Origin: Plectosphaerella cucumerina
Lineage: Eukaryota; Ascomycota; Sordariomycetes; Glomerellales; Plectosphaerellaceae
Assembly (NCBI GenBank): GCA_020746995.1
Contig: JAGPXD010000003.1
Span: 868,001-932,000 of the forward strand
Length of the DNA: 64,000 nt
Direction: 5' to 3'
In this document: piece by piece, positions 9,081 to 19,700 of the stretch
Layout of the letters: each line of letters opens with the position of its first letter
Position numbering within the stretch: position 1 is the stretch's first letter
Made by a program: the position numbers and the translations under genes
The notes under the pieces: model-generated
Seen by the model: only the letters and a program-made list of their open reading frames with translations
Database searches by the model: none
Told to the model about the DNA's origin: nothing

Positions 9081-10250
9081 ATAGCTCCCGCCGTATGTAA
9101 ATCTAGTTCCGTTGTTAGGGCTCCGGCCGCTAGTATAGATTAGGTCCTTACTATAATCACCTAGCTCCAGCAGGAGAATAGTAAGATAAAAGAGTAACTT
9201 ACTAACAGGGCTACTAGAGGTCTACACCTCCGCTACCCTAAACCTCCTACCTTTAACGGAAAGAAGGAGGAGCTCCCTGGCTTCCTTATATACCTAAAGG
9301 CTTTCTAGGTCTTCTATACTCGCGACCTCTAGTAGGAAGTCGATAACGTCTTTAGCGCCGCCGCCTTCCTTAGGGGTAATACTCTTACCTAGTTCGAACC
9401 TATCTAGTGTGACTACCTAGACTACGCCTACGACCCAGAGAAGTATAAAGCCCTTACTATTAAAATCTTCGGTAACTTTAAGGCGTTTAAGAAATACCTT
9501 AGGGCTACCTTTAGGGACCCTAACGAGGAATATACCGCTAAATAGTAACTTCGAAACCTTAAGTAACAAGGATCCGCCGCCGACTATATCGTTAAATTCC
9601 GGTAGATTACCTCCCGCTTAGGATAGGACGATAAACCCTTAATAGCCGCCTTCTATAACGGACTTAAGGACAAAGTAAAAGATAAGCTTTCTAAGCTAGA
9701 CCGACCCGCTAAATTTAGTAACTATATCGCTAAAGCCGTTAAAATCGATAACCGCCTATATAAATACCGACAGGAGAAGCGAGGGTACTAGCCCGGATAC
9801 TTTAGTAGGCCGGTATATATTAATATAGGCTGTAAGTACTAGTACTAGAGCTATAACCGTAATAACTATTATATAATAACCGCCTATAGTGGAACTACGT
9901 ATATAGGCCCTATAGAGCTTAACGTCTTGTAAAAGGGAAAGAAGGATAAAAAGGATATCGAATACTTTAACTATTATAAAACGGGCTACTTTACACGCGA
10001 ATATCGATAACCTAAGCGTATCAAAGGACCTCGGTAACTTAATACTACTTAGTATAACAAGAAGCCCTAAACTATAATCCGGACTCTTATAATCCTGGAG
10101 CAAAGCTTAATATCTACCTAAGAGAGGGTGGTCCGATAGAACTACTAGGTCGAAGTTATCGACCCTAGTAAAGAAGAAGAAAGTAAGACGACATAGGAAC
10201 CCGGGACCTCCGAGGACGAAGAATTAATCCCCGACGCCTAGCCGTAAGAC
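9081..10250 (+). pseudogene. E1 gag
   Basis: Starts about 60 bp after the LTR at an ATA triplet that is ATG in E2b. The capsid region near 9540-9760 gives recognisable chromovirus Gag blocks (for example GLKDKVKDKLSKLDRPAKF and AKAVKIDNRLY), broken by TAA and TAG stops. At 9963-10004 the CCHC zinc knuckle has all four ligand positions coded as Tyr (TAC or TAT). Gag packages the element RNA; this copy cannot make protein. Confidence 0.75.
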
Positions 10251-11504
10251 TAATAACTTACTATCCGGCTAGAGGGATACAGAGATCTCGAGGAAAATAA
10301 AGCCGTTAACTTCTTCGGGTATAATACTCGAGATACTAGTAAGGTACCCTATATAACCTATACTTTCAGTCCCAGGGAAGACGATAACAATCGCCTGCCC
10401 CCTAGCAGCCCCGACCACGATACTATATTTTAGGCCTAATATATCTACGACGATTACCCTATATACTATATATAGAAGCTTAGTTATAACTTCTACCCCA
10501 GGCGACCTAACGATAATATAATCGAATATATCTATACTAACAAGGAACTACCCTATTAGGTACCTACTATTTACCTACTAGGGAAAAGAACTATTATCTT
10601 TATACTATTACCCGAATACCCTATACTATATATTAGTCGTAAGACCCTTTAGTTTAACTATCCTATCGACGTATACAGGGTATATACTTCGCGAAAGATC
10701 CGCGAATAGAGGCTCCTCTAGTCCTAGCTAGGTATCGCTAAAAACCTGGGATAGACCCTTACTAGAATCAACCTAAATAATTAAGGCGACTATAAACTCC
10801 GCCGCTAAAGGGCCGAAAGAACCCTTCGGAAGAATAAGGAATAATAATACCTTAACTTACCTATAACCCCAGAATCAACTATTATCCGTCGCGACTTAAT
10901 CACAAGCCTACCCACCTCAGGCTATTAGGCCTAAGGTACCGGTATAGCTACGTCGGACGAAGTTAGAAAAAGGAAGTCTAGATTATTAAGTTCTTCCTCT
11001 TAATAACCTAAGACGAGGCGTAAACACCACAACGACTCGGGAAAAGAGTTACGCCACTCTCACAAGAGTAAGGGTAGGTACGAATAAAGCTTAATAAGAC
11101 CCTGTATAATACGGTACACAACGAAAGTAACTCCGCATACCTAGTATTACAGGTTATCCTTAACGGAAGAGAGTACGTAGCGCTCCTGGACAGCGGAGTA
11201 TAAGGGAACTATATATCGCTACGACTCCGATAGCGACTTAGCCTTACAACGGACTATAAGCTAAACCCTTACTAACTAAGATCTACCGAAGGTAGGCTTA
11301 TATAGTATAATCAGGGACGTATCGATAAGGAGACTACACCCCTCTATATTAGTATCTATCGACGTACCACACTAACCTAATTCGATATCACCGAGATCGG
11401 TAAATAGGATATTATTCTAGGTATTCCCTAGCTTAGGAAATAAAACCCCACGATTAATTATAATCTTAGCTAGATCTAATAGAGAGATATAACTCCGATA
11501 TAGT
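10251..11504 (+). pseudogene. E1 protease region, left part of pol
   Basis: Continues from gag to the E2b insertion point. Near 11180-11200 the frame reads ALLDSG, the aspartic protease active-site motif of retrotransposons, then GNYISLRLRQRL after a RIP-type stop. Farther on is a block reading IILGIP, the usual second protease motif. Many TAA and TAG codons interrupt the frame. The target duplication ATAGT ends at 11504. Confidence 0.7.
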
Positions 11505-11977
11505 TGTTACGACCCAGGTACAATCTTCCAAAGATGTGTAGTCTGGAGAGGCGGTGGTGTATGCTAGCAGTGCGTGCTGGGCAACTAATGAGCAATGTGT
11601 TGTAGCTGTCGTCGTCGTCGTACTTGTCGTGATGTCGTAAAGCGTTACGCTTCTTTACTATAGGCTAAGGAGGTTTCTAATAAAGACTTAAATTAATTAC
11701 TGTCGTAAGTCTATCTATCCCAACTAGCCGCCAAGCACTTACTTAAGTACTCAAGGCCTATCCCTGGATTACCCAGGCTAGTAATCTATTTCGGCGATAT
11801 TATTAGTTAGTGGGATTATAGCTTACTACACTCTATAAGCCAAAGGCTTATGGCTCACGGTAATCCAAGTTCCTCGTACGATTAGCTAGATATAGTGGGG
11901 CCCGAGGTCGCCTTATCGGAGGCCCGATAAGCGCGACCCTTGGTCGGAATAACCTGCTCCCTAAGCTGGGCGTTACA
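11505..11977 (-). repeat. E2b 3' LTR
   Basis: 473 bp, on the + strand from TGTTACGACCC to GCGTTACA. The first 130 bp keep many CA and TG dinucleotides that are lost in its partner at 25052-25524, although the two were identical at insertion. The polypurine tract of E2b (read on the - strand) adjoins at 11978-11992. Confidence 0.9.
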
Positions 11978-12093
11978 AGATTCCCCTCCTCCAGGTCGAT
12001 ATCCCAGCGACCAAGTATAAAAGGTACGTTAGCCCTGTTTACGGACCCTATTAGGTTTTCCTCCTTCGTCCACTAACAAAATATCCAGCGAAC
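11978..12093 (-). other. E2b 3' internal end split off by E2a
   Basis: 116 bp holding the polypurine tract (AGATTCCCCTCCTCC on the + strand) and the sequence next to it. The same segment follows the E2a LTR at 12567. It ends in CGAAC at 12089-12093, the left copy of the E2a target duplication. Confidence 0.85.
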
Positions 12094-12566
12094 TGTTACG
12101 ACCCAGGTACAATCTTCCAAAGATATATAGTCTGGAGAGGCGGTGGTGTATACTAGTAGTACGTGCTGGGTAACTAATAAGTAATATATCGTAGCTATTG
12201 TCGTCGTTGTACTTATCGTGATATCGTAAAGCGTTACGCTTCTTTACTATAGGCTAAGGAGGTTTCTAATAAAGACTTAAATTAATTACTATCGTGAATC
12301 TATCTATCCCAACTAGCCGCCGAGTACTTACTTAAGTACTCGAGGCCTATCCCTGGATTACCCAGGCTGGTAATCTATTTTAGCGATATTATTAGTTAGT
12401 AGGATTATAGCTTACTACGCTCTATAAGCTAAAGGCTTATAGCTCACGGTGATCCAGGTTCCTCGTACGATTAGCTAGATATAGTAGGGCCCGAGGTCGC
12501 TTTATCGGAGGCCCGATAAGCACGACTCTTGGTCGGAATGACTTACTCCCTAAGCTGGGTGTTATA
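12094..12566 (-). repeat. E2a 3' LTR
   Basis: 473 bp, from TGTTACGACCC to GTGTTATA on the + strand. Followed by the polypurine tract at 12567-12581. Confidence 0.9.
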
Positions 12567-12679
12567 AGATTCCCCTCCTCTAGGTCGATGTCCTAGCGAC
12601 TAAGTATAAAAGGTATATTAGCCCCGTTTACGGACCCTGTTGGGTTTTCCTCCTTCGTCTACTAATAAAATATCTAGCG

Positions 12680-13280
12680 AACCTTCCGAATTTCCGTTAT
12701 CGCGAAAAACCCTCGAGCGATAATAACTCGCCCGTCGAATCAAACGAAACGGCGCGATTACCGATATACCCTATACTTTCTGCTTTTAACGGAAACTCCG
12801 GTATCGTATAGACCCGAAGTCTTCGAAGTACTTAGAATACGTAAAGCGTACTCGGAAATATAATAGTATCTTAGTAGCGGCTTTTTGTAAGTCTAACACG
12901 GTTTCTACCTGGTTACTACCTTAACTAACAATCGTAGTAGATTATTTAGAGAAGTCGGAGAAAGCTCTAGAGATATAAAAAGAAGATACTAAAGAGTAAT
13001 TAGAGAAGTTATAAGAGTAACTTTCCGAAGTTATAAGCCGCTTACAGCGGATCCGGACGATAAAGAAAAAGGTATAGTAGCGAGCGGAAGAGGCGTTTTA
13101 ACGCGGTTTGTAAGAGATAGAGGAGGAGGTCGACGGTAGGCTGTTACCTACGCTAGAGTCGTACGAGTACTAGGTGGTTAACAATCTGTTAGCCTTAGGT
13201 ATATAGCCCGACGCTAATTTCGCGTTATTTAGGTTAGGAATACCTAATAGAACTAGCGGAGCCGAAGCTATATATTCCTA
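12680..13280 (+). pseudogene. Opposite-strand ORF of E2a (coiled-coil type)
   Basis: Lies between the chromodomain and the 3' LTR but reads on the strand opposite to gag-pol. From about 12945 the frame gives a charged heptad-like segment including LEKSEKALEI, LSEVISRLQRIRTIKKKV, RAEEAF, EIEEEVDGRLLPTLES and later FALFRLG. In-frame stops are all TAA or TAG, at places where Gln or Trp codons would fit. The same segment occurs in E2b, E1 and E3. The function is unknown; a coiled-coil protein is inferred. Confidence 0.6.
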
Positions 13281-16200
13281 AGGTATTCAAGCGGTTCCTA
13301 TATATTTTCCTTATATCCGTAGCCTTCCTATTTAACTAGGTATTCGTCCCGTCCTTCTTACGTAGTTTAATAGTCGAGAATACACTCGACTGTGTATTCC
13401 TCTGTGTTGTCTGCTAGTAGGTTGTGTTTGAGCGGTACGCCGTCTGGTACAGGCTCGAGAAGTATAATATAGAAAACCGGGTGTATCTTTATATTCTTAG
13501 GTAAGGAGAGTCGAAAATGAGTTTCTAAGATTTTCTTAAGAATTTTAAAAAGTCCGATTTTTTTAAAATCTAATTTATTATTAGGTTATTTTATTTTAAT
13601 ATTTTTACAAATAAGGTAGACTTTATCCCCCTCCTTAAAGGATAGTCCCTTTATCCTTAACTAGTTAGTATATTTAGTTATTCTAAGCCGTACTAGGTAA
13701 AGGTTGTTACGAAGTGTATCGTGGATTTTCCGAATATTATCGGCGAGTTTAGTCGCCTTAGGAGCCTTCGAAGCTTCCCGTAGCTCTCCGTATATAGTAG
13801 GTATAAACCCGTAGTTAGCGTAGAATAGTGAGACTTTAGTTGACTCGCTTGGTATGTTATTATACGCGAACTAAGCGGTAGGTAATAGTTAAACCTAGTT
13901 CTCCTGTTAGTAGTCGATATAGTAGCGTAGGTACTACTCGAGTATCTAATTCGTACGTTTAGTCTGTCCGTTAGACTGCGGGTGGAATACGGTGGAGAGG
14001 TTACAGTCTAGTCTAAGTTATTTTATAAGGGCCTTCTAAAAGTTACTTATAAATAGCTTATTACGATCCGAGACGATACCCTGTAGTATACTATACTACA
14101 AGGCGACGTTACGTAGGAAGACGTAAGAGAGGTCTTCCGTAGTTCCCGTTTTAAGGTATAGTAGAAAGTAGGCGTACTTTGTAAATCGGTCGATAATAAC
14201 TAGGATAGAGTTATATTTCTTCCCTGAAATTAGCTCCTTGGATAGTAGTAGGTCCGTGATAAAGTCCTATAAGATGGATGTCTATAGACTGTCTGCGACA
14301 GGGAGAGGTTGGATTTCTCTGTATAGCTTGTGTCGCGATACTTTACTTTTTCGATAGAGGTTATAATCCTTAATCGCTTCCTGGACTTATTATCGGGTAA
14401 TCTGGTTGTTATAGTATTATCGGAGTTATTAGAAGGTCTTCTAGACTCCTTAGTGGCTATACGCGGGTACGCTATAGACTCGACGAATAAGTTACTCGGT
14501 GGTTTCTTTAGTCGTAACTAAGACCTCGAGAACTCATTCGTTGGGTACTAGATCTCCGTCTACGTTAATCGAGAGGATAGCGTTACGGTTAGGGATTTCC
14601 GTACTAAGGAGGTCGCTACGGCGGCTAAGTATATCGGCGCGGCTATTCTCTAATCCCTTACGGTAGGTAATAGTAAAGTTAAATTCTAAAAGGAACTCCG
14701 CCTATCGTGTCTGTTATTTATTTAACTCCTTCGTGGTTATAAAGTTAATAAGGTTCTTATAGTTAGTATAAACTTTAACTAGGTATATCGTACTAGAAAG
14801 GTATAACTTCTATTCTTTAAATACTTTAATAATAGTTATTAACTCTTTATCGTAAATCTAGTAGTTAAGCTTAGGTCCGTGGAGCTTCTTAGAGTAGAAG
14901 GCGACGGGGTATAGTCGCCCTTCTGTATCGCGTTATACAAGTTACCCTCCGAGTATATAGTTAGATACGTCGGTTTCGACTTTAAACGGAAGTTAAGGGT
15001 CGGGGATTCTAAGGATTAGTTTACTTAGAATTTAGTCTTAAATACGTTAAAAGGCCAGGTCTTCCGTTTCACCCCAGGTGAACGGCTAGTCCTTTTTCGT
15101 GAGGTTAGTAAGAGGTCGGGAGATATCGCTATAGCCCTTTATAAAGCGGCGATAGAAGTTAATAAATCCCAGGAATCCTCTAATATCCCTTAGATCCTAT
15201 AGTATTAGCTAGTCCCTGACTATCTGGATCTTCTTAGGGTCTATCCGGATTTCTCCGGGTCGGATATTATATCCGAGGAAGTCTACTTCCTGAATATAGA
15301 ACTTCGTCTTTTCGGGCTTAACTAGTAGCTTAGCCTCTAATAGTCGTTAAAGGACTTAGTAGATATACTCCTTATAAGTACTAAGGGTACGTAAGAAGAT
15401 AAGGATATCGTCAAGGTATACTACTATAAAGATATCGAGGAAGTCGCGAAGGACTTTGTTAATTATCGTTTAGAATATAACCGGAGTATTAGTTAGGCCG
15501 AAGGGTATAACTAGATACTCGAAATATCCTCGACGGGTACGGAATACCGTCTTCTATTCCTCGCCTTCCTTTATACGGATTAAGTTATACACGCCTTTAA
15601 GGTTAAGGGCTATAAAGTACTATACTCTAACTAGTAGATCTCGAAGTTTAGAGATAAGGGGTAAAGGGTAGTAGTTCTTAATTGTAATATTATTGAGTTA
15701 CTAATAGTTAATGTATATCCGGAGCTTACTATTTTTCTTAGGTACGAAGAGGATTAGGTAGCTAGCGGGTGATTTGGACGGTCGGATATAGCCTTTACGG
15801 AGGTTCTCCTTAAGGTACTTATCTAAAGTAACCTACTGTTTCTTATTTATATAGTAGATTTTAAAGAATCGTAGCTGGGTGCTTTCTTTAAGTACGATCT
15901 TATGGTTATAGTGGCTGTATTCGGGGAGGACTGTGTCGAGTTCCTCCTGGAAAATTACGGTATACTAGTAGTATTCGGATAGAATATCCTTTATCCGTTC
16001 TTTGAGTATTAGTCGCTATAGGTCGCTATAAAAGTCTGGCTGTAAGTAGGGAGCTGGGTACTTTTACTATAGTACTAAGTGTGTTATTATCTGCTCGGGT
16101 TACTGTGTTAAAGCGAGGAGATATCTTATAGTCTCGTTCCGAGACTATACCGGAGCTATATCTCTCTATTAGATCTAGCTAAGATTCTAATTAATTATAG

Positions 16201-17380
16201 GGTTTTATTTCCTAAGCTAGGGAATACCTAGAATAATATCCTATTTACCGATCTCGGTAATATCAAATTAGGTTAGTATAGTACGTCGCTGGATGCGGAT
16301 ATAGAGGGGCGTAGTCTCCTTATCGATATATCCTCGATTATACTATATAAGCCTACTTTCGGTAGATCTTAGTTAGTAAGGGTTTAGCTTGCGGTCCGTT
16401 GTAAGGCTGAGTCGCTATCGGAGTTATAGCGATATATAGTTCCCCTACGCTCCGCTATCCAGGAGCGCTGCGTACTCTCTTCCGTTAAGGATAACCTATA
16501 ATACTAGGTACGCGGAGTCGCTTTCGTTATATACCGTGTTGTATAGGGTCTTATTAAACTTTATTCGCGCCTACTCTTACCCTTATAAGAGTAGCGTAAC
16601 TCTTTTCCCGAGTCGTTATAGTATTTACGCCTTATCTTGGGTTATTAAGAGGAAGAACTTAATAATCTAGACTTCCTTCTTTTAACTTCGTCCGACGTAG
16701 CTATACCGGTACCTTGGGCCTAATGGCCTAAAGTGGGTAGGCTTATAATTAAGTCGCGACGGATAATAGTTAATTCTGGGGTTATAGGTAAGTTAAGGTA
16801 CTACTATTCCTTATTCTTCCGAAAGGTCCTTTTAGCCCTCTAGCGACGGAGTTTATAGTCGCCCTGGTGGTTCGGGTCGATCCTGGTAAGGGTCTATCCT
16901 AGGTTCCTAGTAGTGCCGGGCTGGGACTAGAGGATCCTCTATTCGCGGATCTTCCGTGAAGTATATACCCTGTATATATCAATAGGGTAGTCAAACTAAA
17001 GGGTCTCGCGACTAACGTATAGTATAGGGTATTCGGGTAATAGTACAAAGATAATAGTTCTCTTCCCTAGTAGGCGAATTGTGGGTACCTAATATAGTAG
17101 TTCTTTATTAGTATAGATATATTCGATTATATTATCGTTAGGTCGCCTGGGGTAGAAGTTATAACTAAGCTTCTATATATAGTATGTAGGGTAATTATTA
17201 TAGATATATTAGGCCTAAAATATAGTATCGTAGTCGGGGCTACTAGGGGGTAGATAATCGTTATCGTCTTCCCTGGGACCGAAAGTATAGGTTATATAGG
17301 GTACTTTACTAGTATCTCGAGTATTATACCCGAAGAAGTCGACGGCTTTATTTTCCTCGAGATCTCTATATCCTTCTAGC
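13281..17380 (-). pseudogene. E2a pol (protease, RT, RNase H, integrase, chromodomain)
   Basis: Read on the - strand from right to left: protease near 16.46 kb, reverse transcriptase with YLDD at about 15.40-15.42 kb, RNase H near 14.8-15.0 kb, integrase about 13.6-14.5 kb, and a chromodomain near 13.3-13.4 kb. The blocks match the E1 and E2b blocks base for base apart from RIP-type changes. No continuous frame remains. Confidence 0.75.
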
Positions 17381-18567
17381 CGAATAGTAAGTTATTAATC
17401 TTACGGCTAGGTATCGGGGATTAATTCTTTATCTCCGGAGGTCGCGGGTTCCTGTATTATCTTGCTTTCTTCTTCTTCGCTAGGGTCGATAACTTCAACC
17501 TAGTGGTTCTATCGGACTACCCTCTCTTAGGTAGATATCGAGCTTCACTCTAGGATCGTAAGAGTCCGAACCGCGGTTTAGGGTCTCTCGTTATACCGAG
17601 TGGTATTAAGCTGTCGGGGTCCTTCGATACGCTTAGGTTATCGGTATTCGCATGCGAAGTAGCCTGTCTTATAGTAGTTAAAGTACTCGATATCCTTTTT
17701 ATCCTTTTTTCCCTTCTATAAGACGTCAAGCTCTATAGGGCCTGCGTGTATAGTTCCTCTATAGGCGGTTATTATACGACGGTTATTACGGTTATAGTTC
17801 TAGTACTAGTATTTACGGTTTGTATTAGTATATACCGGCCTAGTAAAGTATCCGGGCTAATACCCTTACTTCTCCTACTTACGTTTATATAGGCGGTTAT
17901 CGATTTTAACAGCTTTAGCGATATAGTCGCTAAACTTAGCAGGTCGGTCTAGCTTAGAAAGCTTATCTTTTACTTTATCCTTAAGTCCGTTATAGAAAGC
18001 GGCTATTAAGGGTTTATCGTCCTATCCTAAGCGGGAGGTAATCTACCGGAATTTAGCGATATAGTCGGCAGCGGATCCTCGCTACTTAAGGTTTCGGAGT
18101 TATTACTTAGCGGTACGTTCCTCGTTAGGGTCCCTAAAGGTAGCCCTAAGATACTTCTCGAACACCTTAAAGTTACCGAAGATTTTAGCGGTAAGGGCTT
18201 CGTACTTCTCTGGGTCGTGGGTATAGTCCAGGTAGTCGCGCTAGATAGGTTCAAACTAGGCGAGAGTGTCGCCCCTAAGGAATACAGCGGTACTAAAGAC
18301 CTTATCGACTTCCTACTAGAGGTCGCGGGTATAGAAGACCTAGAAAGCCTTTAGGTATATAAGGAAGCTAGGGAGCTCCTCCTTTCTTCTATCGAAGGTA
18401 GGAGGTTTAGGGTAGCGGAGGCGTAGGCCCCCGGTGGCCCTATTAGCGAGTTACTCCTTTATCTTATTATTTTCCTACTAAAGCTGGGTAATTATGGTAA
18501 GGACCTAGTCTATACTAGCGGCGGGAGCCCTAATAACGGAACCGGATTCGCGTACGGCGGGAGCTAT
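17381..18567 (-). pseudogene. E2a gag
   Basis: Begins at 18567 with ATA in place of the ATG kept by E2b. The capsid block (about 17.88-18.25 kb) and the knuckle region near 17.65-17.69 kb match those of E1 and E2b. Stops of the TAA and TAG type occur throughout. Confidence 0.75.
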
Positions 18568-18628
18568 AATAGCTATATAAGTATTACTCGGTAGTTATAG
18601 AGAATATACTAAATAAAAGTAATTAAAG

Positions 18629-19101
18629 TATTACGACCCAGGTATAATCTTCTAAAGATATATAGTCTAGAGAGGCGGTAGTATATACTAGTAGTACATA
18701 CTAGGTAACTAATAAGTAATGTATCGTAGCTATCGTCGTCGTTATACTTATCGTGATATCGTAAAGCGTTACGCTTCTTTACTATAGGCTAAGGAGGTTT
18801 CTAATAAAGACTTAAATTAATTACTATCGTGAATCTATCTGTCCTAACTAGCCGCCGAGTACTTACTTAAGTACTCGAGGCCTATCCCTGGATTACCCAG
18901 GCTAGTAATCTATTTTAGCGATATTATTAGTTAGTAGGATTATAGCTCACTACACTCTATAAGCTAAAGGCTTATAGCTTACGGTAATCTAGGTTCCTCG
19001 TACGATTAGCTAGATATAGTAGGGCCCGAGGTCGCCTTATCGGAGGCCCGATAAGCGCGACCCTTGGTCGGAATGACTTGCTCCCTGAGCTAGGCGTTAC
19101 A
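18629..19101 (-). repeat. E2a 5' LTR
   Basis: 473 bp, from TATTACGACCC to GCGTTACA on the + strand. The internal region next to it (on the - strand CTTTAATTACTC) shows no TGG that could start a classical tRNA primer-binding site. Confidence 0.9.
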
Positions 19102-19106
19102 CAAAC

Positions 19107-19700
19107 CTTCCGAATTTCCGTTATCGCGAAAAACCCTCGAGTGATAACAACTCGCCCGTCAAATCAAACGAAACAGCGTAATTACCGATATACCCTATAC
19201 TTTCTGTTTCTAACGGAAATTCCGGTATCGTATAGACCCGAAGTCTTCGAAGTACTCAGAATACACAAAGCGCGCTCGGAAATATAATAGTGTCTTAGTG
19301 GCGGCTTCTCGTGAGTCTAGCGCGGTTCTGCCTGGTTACTACCTTAACTAACGATTATAGTGGATCGTTTGGAGAAGTCGGAGAAGGCTCTAGAGATATA
19401 AGAAGAAGATACTAAAGAGTAATTAGAGAAGTTACAAGAGTAACTTTCCGAAGTTATAAGCCGCTTACGGCGGATCCGGACGATAAAGAAAAAGGTATAG
19501 TAGTAAGCGGAAAAGGCGTTTTAACGCAGTTTATAAGAGATAGAGGAGGAGGTCGACGGTAGGCTATTACCTACGCTAGAGTCACACGAGCGCTGGGTAG
19601 TCAACAATCTGTCAGCCTTAGGCGTACAGCCCGACACTAATTTCGCGTTATTTAGGTTAGGAATACCTAATAGAACTAGCGGAGCCGAAGCTACGTATTC
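19107..19700 (+). pseudogene. Opposite-strand ORF of E2b (coiled-coil type)
   Basis: Same position and strand relation as in E2a. A front part (about 19160-19288) is open and reads YRYTLYFLFLTEIPVSYRPE and EVLRIHKARSEI. The coiled-coil part begins near 19364 (VDRLEKSEKALEI) and runs through LSEVISRLRRIRTIKKKV to EIEEEVDGRLLPTLESHERW and PDTNFALF. In-frame stops in the coiled-coil part are only TAA and TAG. Confidence 0.6.

Larger units (their letters stand above)
12094..19101 (-). mobile_element. E2a: youngest chromovirus, nested in E2b
   Basis: A full-length 7008 bp element on the - strand with LTRs at 18629-19101 (5') and 12094-12566 (3'), each 473 bp. It is flanked by CGAAC (12089-12093) and CAAAC (19102-19106), a 5 bp target duplication differing by one G-to-A change. 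The E2b internal sequence picks up directly after 19106 with CTTCCGAATTT, which is also found right after the same context inside E2a at 12684. E2a is therefore a later insertion of the same subfamily into its own relative. Confidence 0.9.

Noticed and set aside
9756..10103. ORF of 115 codons on the - strand inside E1
   Set aside because: It lies antisense to the gag knuckle region and has no counterpart in the other elements. It is an effect of AT-rich RIP sequence, unlike the recurrent ORF near the 3' LTR.
11505..12566. Tandem LTR duplication or two solo LTRs
   Set aside because: The 116 bp between them is the 3' internal end of E2b, and the target duplications show nesting of E2a in E2b instead.
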